From: Bacillota bacterium | GTDB taxonomy: Bacteria > Bacillota > Clostridia > Christensenellales > CAG-138 | Assembly (NCBI GenBank): GCA_023416895.1 | Contig: JAEZGQ010000007.1 | Span: 1 to 16,985 of the forward strand | DNA: 16,985 bases | Reading direction: 5' to 3' | In this document: positions 7,329 to 14,165 of the stretch, piece after piece | Layout: each line of letters opens with the position of its first letter | Numbering within the stretch: position 1 is the first letter of the stretch | Translations under genes and position numbers: made by a program | The notes under the pieces: model-generated | Told to the model about the DNA's origin: nothing | The model's input: the letters and a program-made list of their open reading frames with translations, nothing else | The model's database searches: none

Positions 7329-7506
7329 GCCCACGGGGAGCACTCTCATGTTTCTGGCAGGACGACGATGTTCAAAACGCTGACCCACGCTTTGCCGGCG
7401 GTTCTAGTGAAGCGAACCTCAAGCAAGCCAAATACATAGATGCGAGCAAGTTACAACCTAGTATTTCATCCTATGCCATCGAGCATCTCGAATAAGGAGG
7501 AAACAC

Positions 7507-8730
7507 ATGAACACCACCGAACGCTTTTTGAAGTACATTGCCTTCGACACCCGCTCCGAACTGGAAGTGGAGCAGATCCCGAGCACGAAAAAGCAGTTTG
7601 AACTCGCCACTGCCCTGGCCGAGGAAATGCGTCAAATGGGCGTTTCCGGCGTGCGGGTGGACGAGCACGCCTACGTTTACGGCTTTCTGCCGGAAACCGC
7701 GCCGGGCCTTCCCTCGCTTGGGTTCATTGCGCATATGGATACCTCGCCCGATGCGGAGGGCGCGAACGTCAAGCCCCGCATCGTAAATAACTACGACGGC
7801 AAGGACATACAGCTCAACGAAACCACCGTGCTTTCGCCTGAGCGCTTCCCCGCGCTCTCCCGCTACGTGGGGCAGGACATCATCGTGACCGACGGCAGCA
7901 CGCTTTTAGGGGCCGACGATAAGGCGGGCGTGGCCGAAATCATGACCATGGCCGAATACCTTATCAAGCACCCCGAGCTTCGCCGCGGCAGGATATGCAT
8001 CGGCTTCACGCCGGACGAGGAAGTGGGGCGCGGTGCGGACCTGTTTGACGTAAAGGGCTTTGGGGCGGACTTTGCCTACACCGTGGACGGCGGCGGCTTG
8101 GGCGAGCTTGAATATGAAAACTTCAACGCCGCAGGCGCGCGCGTTACGGTATACGGGCGCGGCATCCACCCCGGCAGCGCGAAAAACAAAATGCTCAATG
8201 CCATGCACGTTGCCATGGAGTTTGACGCCATGCTTCCCCCGTGGGAGCGCCCCGAGCACACCGAGGGTTACGAAGGGTTTTTCCATTTAACGCAAATGGC
8301 GGGCGATGTGGAAAAGGCGGCGCTCGGCTACATCATCCGCGATCACAACATGGCGCTTTTCACGCAAAAGAAGGCGCTCATGGAAGAAGCGGCCTCCTAC
8401 ATCAACAAAAAATATGGCCAAGGCACCCTCAAGCTTGAGCTTCGCGATTCTTATTACAATATGAAAGAAAAAATTCTGCCGCATATGCACCTCATCGATA
8501 CCGCCTCCGCCGCCATGCGCGCGCTGGGTGTGGAACCCGAGATCGTACCCGTGCGCGGCGGCACCGACGGCGCGCGCCTTTCCTACATGGGCCTGCCCTG
8601 CCCCAACCTTTGCACCGGCGGACATAACTACCACGGAAAATTTGAATTCGTTCCCGTACAATCCCTTGAAAAAACTACAGAGATTTTGGTTAAAATTGTA
8701 GAGATGACGTTTGCGCACAAGAAAAGCTAA
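7507..8730 (+). CDS. pepT: Peptidase T (tripeptide aminopeptidase)
   Basis: This is a cytoplasmic dizinc aminopeptidase of family M20 that removes the N-terminal residue from tripeptides, recycling imported or degraded peptides. It has 407 residues, the normal length. The metal and catalytic residues of the family are all visible: H76 and D78 (IAHMDTSPD), D137 (LLGADDKAG), E171 and E172 (TPDEEVGRG), D194 (YTVDGGG) and H376 ([10 protein letters not shown]). The ATG is preceded by AATAAGGAGGAAACAC. It appears to be a single-gene unit, with a long upstream region and no clear terminator before the next promoter at 8770. Confidence 0.96.
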   Translation: MNTTERFLKYIAFDTRSELEVEQIPSTKKQFELATALAEEMRQMGVSGVRVDEHAYVYGFLPETAPGLPSLGFIAHMDTSPDAEGANVKPRIVNNYDGKDIQLNETTVLSPERFPALSRYVGQDIIVTDGSTLLGADDKAGVAEIMTMAEYLIKHPELRRGRICIGFTPDEEVGRGADLFDVKGFGADFAYTVDGGGLGELEYENFNAAGARVTVYGRGIHPGSAKNKMLNAMHVAMEFDAMLPPWERPEHTEGYEGFFHLTQMAGDVEKAALGYIIRDHNMALFTQKKALMEEAASYINKKYGQGTLKLELRDSYYNMKEKILPHMHLIDTASAAMRALGVEPEIVPVRGGTDGARLSYMGLPCPNLCTGGHNYHGKFEFVPVQSLEKTTEILVKIVEMTFAHKKS

Positions 8731-8769
8731 AACATTTTTTGAAAAACTAAAAGATTTTTAGAAAATGGC

Positions 8770-8798
8770 TTTACAACCGGCGCGAAACAGGCTACACT
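8770..8798 (+). promoter_or_regulatory. Promoter of the PLP-enzyme gene
   Basis: TTTACA (8770-8775) and TACACT (8793-8798) are 17 bp apart, matching the vegetative consensus at 5/6 and 4/6. The predicted leader is about 55 nt. It contains a short hairpin from GGCGG (8807-8811) and CCGCC (8824-8828) before the GGGGTG ribosome binding site. Confidence 0.55.
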
Positions 8799-8861
8799 AA
8801 AGGTGCGGCGGGATGTTTTACCACCGCCACATCAACAAAAATTCAAGCGGGGTGCAATCAA

Positions 8862-10334
8862 ATGATCGACTTAACGTTAAACAAGCAGGGTCTTGAACGG
8901 GCGATTGAGCGCGCAAAAGAGAACAACATTGTCATACCGACTTTCGCACAAATGCGTAATCCTGCCCTGATTCCGGAAAAAATCAAGCAGAAACTCAAAA
9001 ACGTGGGCCTTTGGGACATTAGCCCCGTCAACCTGTTCCGCGTGAACTGGCACAACGAGCCCACCATGCAGGGCGGCACCTATGGCGGCGTGAACTACAT
9101 CGAGTTCCCCTCCGAGCTTACCGGCGTAAGGGCGCGCATCATCGCGCTCGTAGGCAAGTGGTTCCCCACCGGCTGCCATAAGGTTGGCGCGTCGTTTGGC
9201 TGCCTCGTTCCCCGTCTCGTGACCGGCCAGTTTGACCCCACCTACCACAAGGCCGTTTGGCCCTCCACCGGCAACTACTGCCGCGGTGGCGCCTACAACT
9301 CCAAGCTCCTCTCCTGCGACTCCGTTGCCATTCTGCCTGCAGAAATGAGCAAGGAGCGTTTCGAGTGGCTTAAGCAGATCGCGGGCGAAGTCATCGCCAC
9401 GCCGGGCTGCGAAAGCAACGTGAAGGAAATCTTCGACAAAACCCATGAGCTTCGCGAAACCCGTAAAGACGTTGTGATCTTCAACCAGTTTGAAGAAATG
9501 GGCAACGTGCTCTTCCACTATCAGGTAACCGGTCCCGCTCTGGACGAAGCGTTCCATTCCATGGAAGGCGAAGGCCTCAGGTTCGCAGGCGCTTGCTTCA
9601 CCTCCGGTTCCGCCGGCACCATGTCCAGCGGCGACTACTTAAAGGAACAGCACCCGCACCTCAAGCTCGCCGTTGGCGAAGCGCTCCAGTGCCCCACCAT
9701 TTTGAACAACGGCTTCGGCGGCCACCGCATCGAAGGCATCGGCGACAAGCACGTGCCTTGGGTACATAACGTTAAGAATACCGACATGGTTATCGCCATC
9801 GACGACGAAGACAGCCAGAACCTGCTGCGCCTGTTCAATACCGAAGACGGCCACAAGTATCTGCGCGAAGTCGTGGGCGTACCCGAAAGCTTCATGAGCA
9901 AGCTCGAGCTTCTTGGCATTTCCGGCATCGCAAACCTGCTTTGCTGCATCAAGATGGCCAAGTACTACGAACTCACCGAAAAAGACGTGGTCGCCACCGT
10001 TCTTACCGACTCCTCTGTGATGTATTCTTCGCGCATAGAAGAGCTCAACGAGCAACAGGGCGCTTACAGCGAGCTCGTCGCCGCGCGCGACTACTCCGAG
10101 CACCTGCACGGCGTACGCACCGACAACATGGAAGAGCTCACCTACGCCGCCCGCAAGCGCATCCACAACCTCAAGTACTACACTTGGGTTGAGCAGCAGG
10201 GCAAGACCTACGAAGAGATCAACGCCCAGTGGTACGACGACAAATACTGGACCGGCATCCACGGCCAGGTCACCGAAATCGACGCCCTCATCAACGAGTT
10301 CAACGCCAAAACCGGCGTGCTCGAAAAGCTGTAA
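8862..10334 (+). CDS. Fold-type II PLP-dependent enzyme, cysteine-synthase-like core, substrate unknown
   Basis: The 490-residue protein has a core that lines up with cysteine synthase/TrpB enzymes. The PLP lysine is probably K107 in PTGCHKVGAS. STGN (135-138) matches the substrate loop. GSAGT...DYLKEQHPHLKLAVGEALQCP (about 249-278) matches the phosphate-binding loop and following strand (GTGGT...RYLKE...AVEP). LTDSSVMYSS (381-390) matches the LPDSGERY segment that carries the serine contacting the PLP ring nitrogen. About 75 residues precede the core and about 95 follow it, rich in aromatic and acidic residues, unlike the ordinary 310-residue cysteine synthase. Cys105, Cys140 and Cys152 lie near the presumed active site. 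It has its own promoter and strong terminator, so it gives no operon clue. Lyase, beta-replacement or desulfhydrase activities are all possible. Confidence 0.8.
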   Translation: MIDLTLNKQGLERAIERAKENNIVIPTFAQMRNPALIPEKIKQKLKNVGLWDISPVNLFRVNWHNEPTMQGGTYGGVNYIEFPSELTGVRARIIALVGKWFPTGCHKVGASFGCLVPRLVTGQFDPTYHKAVWPSTGNYCRGGAYNSKLLSCDSVAILPAEMSKERFEWLKQIAGEVIATPGCESNVKEIFDKTHELRETRKDVVIFNQFEEMGNVLFHYQVTGPALDEAFHSMEGEGLRFAGACFTSGSAGTMSSGDYLKEQHPHLKLAVGEALQCPTILNNGFGGHRIEGIGDKHVPWVHNVKNTDMVIAIDDEDSQNLLRLFNTEDGHKYLREVVGVPESFMSKLELLGISGIANLLCCIKMAKYYELTEKDVVATVLTDSSVMYSSRIEELNEQQGAYSELVAARDYSEHLHGVRTDNMEELTYAARKRIHNLKYYTWVEQQGKTYEEINAQWYDDKYWTGIHGQVTEIDALINEFNAKTGVLEKL

Positions 10335-10350
10335 GGGAAAATTGCAATAC

Positions 10351-10386
10351 AAAAATGCGCTCCGTTGCCGGAGCGCATTTTTTGTT
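10351..10386 (+). terminator. Intrinsic terminator of the PLP-enzyme gene
   Basis: A 14-bp perfect stem AAAAATGCGCTCCG (10351-10364) / CGGAGCGCATTTTT (10369-10382) closes on the 4-nt loop TTGC. It is followed by more T and begins 17 bases after the stop codon. Confidence 0.93.
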
Positions 10387-10472
10387 TGAGAAAACAAAGA
10401 CCGCCAAGTATCGACCCCCGACAAGAAACTCGCCTCATCACGCGGTTCTTGCAGATGCGACACCCGTATCCA

Positions 10473-10492
10473 CCCGCGGGTTCCATACCCGC
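10473..10492. other. Small GC hairpin between the PLP-enzyme terminator and the next gene
   Basis: GCGGG (10476-10480) pairs with CCCGC (10488-10492) around TTCCATA, and the left arm overlaps the palindrome CCCGCGGG (10473-10480). It resembles a tRNA T-arm in outline, but no acceptor or anticodon arm fits around it. The rest of 10387-10523 holds no gene that I can see. Confidence 0.3.
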
Positions 10493-10523
10493 CCACCGTC
10501 GGTTTCTACAAATTAGGCATCAG

Positions 10524-11168
10524 TTAATCCAAAAAGTTCCATTTCACCGTTACGGAATCCTGATCTTCGGATTCCACATAAAAACTGCAGTACTCGTTTT
10601 GCCAAAACCTTTCATAAGGCACCTGATCAAAGCAGGTTTTTAAGTATTCCGTAATTTCAGAGAAGGTATTTTCATCAAACTCTGTTTCGAACACACCAAA
10701 CACGCCCTGCACCACAGGAACAACATATTCGGCCTGTTCCTTGGTAAACTCTATTTCGAGCAGCATGATGGGTGTTTTTAAGATGGAGTTGCCCCTGAGC
10801 TCAATATAACACGGCAACTCGCCGCCATCGGGCAGCGTTACCACGCAATGTGTGGTTTCATACAACATATCGGAGGTATCCCACTGGGTATCCTCCCCCA
10901 CAGCAATGCCTTGCGGCGCCATGGTTTCGTTGAAAACTCTGAAGAATTCGGTGAAGCTGCGATCATGCGGGTCAGCCATTCCTTCAAAATTGCGAACGAT
11001 TGCCGTGATATAAAATGCCGCCGCGAGAACAATTAATATGGCCAAAAAGCACTTCTTCAAAAACCGGTTCGGCTTTGGCAACACGGTCTGCTTGTCGTCG
11101 GTTGCGATGTTCACGGCGCGCACGGCCTTCTTGTTCAGGGTAGTTATGTTTCTATGGCTGCCATCCAT
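10524..11168 (-). CDS. Single-pass membrane protein of unknown function
   Basis: I do not recognise this family. The 214-residue product has a basic, polar N-terminus (1-38), one hydrophobic segment (about 40-57, CFLAILIVLAAAFYITAI) and a C-terminal region of about 155 residues that is acidic and likely outside the cell, since the positive charges precede the membrane segment. The outer part has beta-rich runs (THCVVTLPDGGELPCYIEL) and four cysteines (counting those at THC, LPC, KTC and EYC). The ATG at 11168 is chosen because GGGAG precedes it at a proper distance. An ATG six codons earlier would lie only about six bases from the predicted transcription start at 11192. It is divergent from the Bce module; shared function with it is speculative. 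Confidence 0.65.
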   Translation of the reverse strand: MDGSHRNITTLNKKAVRAVNIATDDKQTVLPKPNRFLKKCFLAILIVLAAAFYITAIVRNFEGMADPHDRSFTEFFRVFNETMAPQGIAVGEDTQWDTSDMLYETTHCVVTLPDGGELPCYIELRGNSILKTPIMLLEIEFTKEQAEYVVPVVQGVFGVFETEFDENTFSEITEYLKTCFDQVPYERFWQNEYCSFYVESEDQDSVTVKWNFLD

Positions 11169-11198
11169 ATGCTTACACTCCCGCATTAAGATGGTTCC

Positions 11199-11227
11199 AG
11201 TATTTCACAAGGCGCGTATTCTGTCAA
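11199..11227 (-). promoter_or_regulatory. Strong promoter of the unknown membrane protein gene
   Basis: On the minus strand, a perfect TTGACA (11227-11222) is followed after 17 bp by AATACT (11204-11199), and TGA just before the -10 box makes an extended -10. This predicts a transcription start near 11192, which supports the 11168 translation start. Confidence 0.65.
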
Positions 11228-11307
11228 TTTTTATCAAAAAACCGTGCGGAGTTCGGGTTCTTTTTGCTAAACATTTTGTAAATTCGCCGTTTTCGGCTGC
11301 GTAGCAC

Positions 11308-11337
11308 TTCATGCGCCATCCTATGCTGTGCTATACT
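11308..11337 (+). promoter_or_regulatory. Promoter of the bceRS genes
   Basis: TATACT (11332-11337) has an extended -10 TG at 11329-11330. A weak -35 TTCATG (11308-11313) lies 18 bp away. The extended -10 probably compensates for the poor -35. The layout (CTTCA, TATG, a GTG-containing stretch, TATACTTTT) resembles the bceA promoter at 13319-13347. Confidence 0.5.
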
Positions 11338-11418
11338 TTTTTTGGCAAAACTTTCTTTTACGGGCGCGCCGCCGTTTTTGTGTGCGCCCGCGCCCGATTG
11401 TGGGAAAGGAGCGTTTTC

Positions 11419-12090
11419 ATGCACAAAATCCTCATCGTGGAAGACGACGGCGTGATCGCCTCGGAGATCGCACAAAACTTGACGCGCTGGGGCTTTGACG
11501 CGCGCCCGGTCGCGGATTTTTCCGATGTGCTCGCGGAGTTTGAACGTTTTTCGCCTCACCTTGTGCTGATGGATGTTTCCCTGCCGTTTTTCAACGGTTT
11601 TTACTGGTGCGCGAAAATACGGGAGCTATCAAAAGCGCCCGTGATCTTTCTCTCCTCGCGTGCGGACAACATGGATGTGGTAACAGCCGTGAGCATGGGC
11701 GGGGACGATTACATCGCAAAGCCCGTGTCGATGGATGTGCTCACCGCGAAAATCCAGGCAATGCTCCGCCGCGCGTACGATTACGAGGTGGAAAGCCGCC
11801 TGACGCTTCGCGATGCGCTTCTTGATGTTGGCGGGCTTTGCCTCATCAAGGACGGTGTGCGCACGGCGCTTACCAGAAACGAGACGCGCATTTTGCAGCT
11901 TCTGCTTGCCAGCAAGGGTAACGTGGTGAGCCGCGAGCAGCTTATGCTCGCGCTTTGGGAGAGCGACGAATTTGTAGATGAAAACACCCTAACCGTAAAC
12001 GTAAACCGGCTTCGAAAAACGCTCGATTCGGCCGGCCTTGAAGGCTGTATCGTAACGCACAAGAAACAGGGGTACGCCGTTCATGCGTGA
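11419..12090 (+). CDS. bceR: Response regulator of a Bce-type antibiotic-sensing system (OmpR family)
   Basis: This is a cytoplasmic DNA-binding regulator of 223 residues. The receiver domain (1 to about 115) shows the acidic pair VEDD (8-10), the phospho-acceptor Asp52 in LVLMDVSLPFFNG, Ser79/80 in VIFLSSR and Lys101 in DDYIAKPVS. The C-terminal winged helix (about 125-223) ends in the OmpR-like segment NTLTVNVNRLRKTL. The open frame extends 36 codons upstream, but the ATG at 11419 is chosen for GGAAAGGAGCG upstream and because MHKILIVEDD is a canonical receiver start. The stop overlaps the kinase start by eight bases. It probably activates the bceAB promoter at 13319-13347 when peptide antibiotics are sensed, as BceR does in Bacillus. 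Confidence 0.94.
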   Translation: MHKILIVEDDGVIASEIAQNLTRWGFDARPVADFSDVLAEFERFSPHLVLMDVSLPFFNGFYWCAKIRELSKAPVIFLSSRADNMDVVTAVSMGGDDYIAKPVSMDVLTAKIQAMLRRAYDYEVESRLTLRDALLDVGGLCLIKDGVRTALTRNETRILQLLLASKGNVVSREQLMLALWESDEFVDENTLTVNVNRLRKTLDSAGLEGCIVTHKKQGYAVHA

Positions 12091-13072
12091 GCTTTTCGCC
12101 TACTTGAAATACCGCGCCGTGCTTCTTTTTGCCTACGCCGCCGCTTCTGCGCTCACGCTTACGGTATCCTACCTCGCCGCGCAGGATATGGTATACGCCC
12201 GCTACACGGTGCTTCTCTACACGGTTTTTCTGGGGCTTTTTTTGGTTGTGGACGGCGTTCGTTTTTACAGAAAGCGCCGCGCTTTAAAAGCGCTTTCCTC
12301 ACCGTTTCCTTATGCGGCGGACGAGCTGCCCGCGCCAAGCAACGCTCTCGAGGCGGAATATGCGCGCCTGTTTTTCGAGCTTTCTCAAGCTTACGCCGCG
12401 CTGAAACGCCGCCTTGAACATGCGCATGAGGATTCGCTCGAGTATTACACGCTCTGGGTTCACCAAATCAAAACCCCCATCGCGGCGCTTTCGCTTGTGC
12501 TTTCACAGATGAATGACGAGCGCTCGGGCGTGATACGGCAGGAGCTTTTTAAAATTGAGCGGTATGCGGACATGGCCCTTCGCTATGTAAAGCTCTCCGA
12601 CATCTCCTCCGATCTTCTCCTCGAACCATGCGAGCTTTATGAAACCGTGCGCGAAAGCGTGAAAAAGTTTGGCGTGCTGTTTGTCTACCAAAAGCTTTCC
12701 GTTGAGATTGAGCCTTTCCAATGGCAGATCACCACCGACAGGCGCTGGCTCGTGTTCATTTTGGAGCAGCTTCTCTCAAACGCGCTCAAATACACGCCCG
12801 AAGGCGGCATCCGCATTTACCGCGCGCAAAACGCGCTCGTCGTGGAGGATAGCGGCATCGGCATACGCGCGGAAGATCTGCCGCGCATTTTCGCCAAGGG
12901 CTACACGGGCTACAACGGGCGCACAGACGGCCGCGCCTCCGGCATAGGGTTATACCTTGCCAAAAAAGCGGCGGATGCACTTCATATTTCGCTGGCGGTA
13001 GAATCCACGCTTGCGCAGGGCACCAAGGTGTTTTTGCGCTTCCCAAACCCGAACACGGACATTTTTAAGTGA
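12083..13072 (+). CDS. bceS: Intramembrane-sensing histidine kinase (BceS type)
   Basis: This is the membrane sensor kinase partner of the response regulator, 329 residues. Two membrane segments (about 12-32 and 41-60) are joined by only a handful of outside residues. Such a short loop cannot bind ligand itself, and in this family the signal comes from the ABC transporter. The phospho-acceptor is His127 in WVHQIKTPIAAL. The ATP-binding domain shows the N box LEQLLSNALKYTPEGG, the G1 box VEDSGIGI and the G2 region GRASGIGLYLAKKAAD. The gene overlaps bceR by eight bases. It is followed by a small perfect inverted repeat and a 325-bp gap before the transporter genes. Confidence 0.94.
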   Translation: MRELFAYLKYRAVLLFAYAAASALTLTVSYLAAQDMVYARYTVLLYTVFLGLFLVVDGVRFYRKRRALKALSSPFPYAADELPAPSNALEAEYARLFFELSQAYAALKRRLEHAHEDSLEYYTLWVHQIKTPIAALSLVLSQMNDERSGVIRQELFKIERYADMALRYVKLSDISSDLLLEPCELYETVRESVKKFGVLFVYQKLSVEIEPFQWQITTDRRWLVFILEQLLSNALKYTPEGGIRIYRAQNALVVEDSGIGIRAEDLPRIFAKGYTGYNGRTDGRASGIGLYLAKKAADALHISLAVESTLAQGTKVFLRFPNPNTDIFK

Positions 13073-13102
13073 CAATTTTGTTCGTTTGCGACGCAAAATT
13101 GT
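13072..13102. other. Hairpin at the end of bceS
   Basis: ACAATTTTG (13072-13080) pairs perfectly with CAAAATTGT (13094-13102), and the loop contains a smaller TCG/CGA pair. No run of T follows, so termination would be weak. It may protect the 3' end of the bceRS mRNA or attenuate read-through into bceAB. Confidence 0.45.
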
Positions 13103-13179
13103 AAGGTAGCGAAATGGCTCACACATTTTTCTTGCGGTAAAATGGCCTCATATAAGCTTAGCGCACCAATCCGAATACG

Positions 13180-13239
13180 CCCAAACGGCATGTTTTGGTC
13201 GTTGTCGTCGGCTGGAATAGCACCACGATGCCATTTGGG
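13180..13239. repeat. Inverted repeat in the bceS-bceA gap
   Basis: CCCAAACGGCAT (13180-13191) and ATGCCATTTGGG (13228-13239) match as inverted arms at 11 of 12 positions, 36 bases apart. The gap 13103-13397 otherwise holds no convincing gene: short open frames on both strands have no ribosome binding site and look arginine/serine-rich and random. The arms lie about 80 bp upstream of the predicted bceA -35 box, so they could be regulator sites or a small palindromic element. Confidence 0.4.
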
Positions 13240-13318
13240 TCGACAGAGCCACAAAAGCGTATGGCGCAGCAGAGCGCGGCGAAGGCGCGAAGGCGTAACG
13301 GTGCCTACGGCAAGCGGC

Positions 13319-13347
13319 TTCAACAAAGCTATGGCGTGTTATATACT
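13319..13347 (+). promoter_or_regulatory. Inducible-type promoter of bceAB
   Basis: TTCAAC (13319-13324) and TATACT (13342-13347) are 17 bp apart. The good -10 (5/6) and poor -35 (3/6) fit a promoter needing an activator such as the phosphorylated response regulator. The leader is about 45 nt and ends in AATAAGGAGGCAACT before the bceA ATG. Confidence 0.5.
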
Positions 13348-13397
13348 TTTGTGGCCGTGCTCGAATTGGCGCGCTATGCTTCAATAAGGAGGCAACT

Positions 13398-14165
13398 ATG
13401 GAGCTTTTAAAAGTAACCGGCATCCGTAAAATTTACGGTTCCAAATTGAAAACACAGCAATACGCCGCGCTCAAGCGCGTGAGCTTTGAGGTGGAGGAGG
13501 GTGAGTTCCTCGCCATTATGGGCCCGTCGGGCAGCGGCAAAACTACGCTACTGAACATCATCGCCTCGCTCGACCGCCCCACCGAGGGCGATGTTCTGCT
13601 GGACGGCAGGGCGTTTTCGCAAATACGCGAGCGCGAGCTTTCGGAATTCCGCCGCAAGCACTTAGGCTTTGTGTTTCAGGATTTCAATTTGCTCGACAGT
13701 TTTTCCCTCAAGGACAACATCCTTTTGCCGCTCGTACTCTCGCGCACCCCGCTTGCGGAAATGGAGCGCCGTCTTGCGCCCATTGCGGACATGCTCGGCA
13801 TCACTGCCCTTCTTCAAAAATACCCCTACGAGGTTTCGGGCGGCGAAAAGCAGCGCGCGGCGATTGCCCGCGCGGTCGTTACCGACCCGCGCATTCTCCT
13901 TGCGGACGAGCCGACCGGCGCGCTTGATTCCAAGGCCTCGGCAAACCTTCTTCAAAACTTTCGAACCCTCAACGAGCAGGGCAAAACCATTCTCATGGTA
14001 ACACATAGCGCGCTTGCTGCAAGCTATGCCTCGCGCGTGCTGTTCATCCGCGACGGGGAAATTTTCTCGCAGATCTACCGCGGGCATTTGAGCAACCACG
14101 CGTTTTTCGAGCGCATCGTATCAAACCTTTCGGTGCTCTCAGGTGGAGGTGTGGACATTGGCTAA
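13398..14165 (+). CDS. bceA: ABC transporter ATPase of the Bce resistance module
   Basis: This is the cytoplasmic ATPase that pairs with the large permease to free cell-wall lipid targets from peptide antibiotics and to signal to the kinase. It has 255 residues, the usual size of the MacB/LolD-like branch. Walker A is GPSGSGKT (42-49), the Q-loop is Q94 in FVFQDFNLL, the signature is VSGGEKQR (146-153), Walker B with catalytic glutamate is ILLADEPTGALD (166-177), and the switch histidine is H203 in MVTHS. The start has a perfect AAGGAGG site. The stop overlaps the permease start by eight bases, indicating coupled translation. Confidence 0.95.
   Translation: MELLKVTGIRKIYGSKLKTQQYAALKRVSFEVEEGEFLAIMGPSGSGKTTLLNIIASLDRPTEGDVLLDGRAFSQIRERELSEFRRKHLGFVFQDFNLLDSFSLKDNILLPLVLSRTPLAEMERRLAPIADMLGITALLQKYPYEVSGGEKQRAAIARAVVTDPRILLADEPTGALDSKASANLLQNFRTLNEQGKTILMVTHSALAASYASRVLFIRDGEIFSQIYRGHLSNHAFFERIVSNLSVLSGGGVDIG

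Larger units (their letters stand above)
7017..7506. other. Long divergent intergenic region between thrC and pepT
   Basis: No convincing gene was found on either strand; the short open frames here have no ribosome binding site and no recognisable protein pattern. It contains a 12-bp perfect palindrome GCGCACGTGCGC (7103-7114), a terminator-like hairpin (7139-7166), a strong 12-bp hairpin (7297-7328) and a small hairpin GGTTC/GAACC (7400-7418). No good pepT promoter could be picked out. The part after 7290 probably belongs to the pepT leader. Confidence 0.5.

Noticed and set aside
10465..10500. Possible tRNA (T-arm-like GCGGG-TTCCATA-CCCGC)
   Set aside because: The seven bases after it have no matching 5' acceptor strand about 70 nt upstream, and no anticodon arm fits; the loop also lacks the expected purine after TTC.
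13142..13410. Small proteins encoded in the bceS-bceA gap
   Set aside because: Frames on both strands lack ribosome binding sites and show random, arginine-rich composition.
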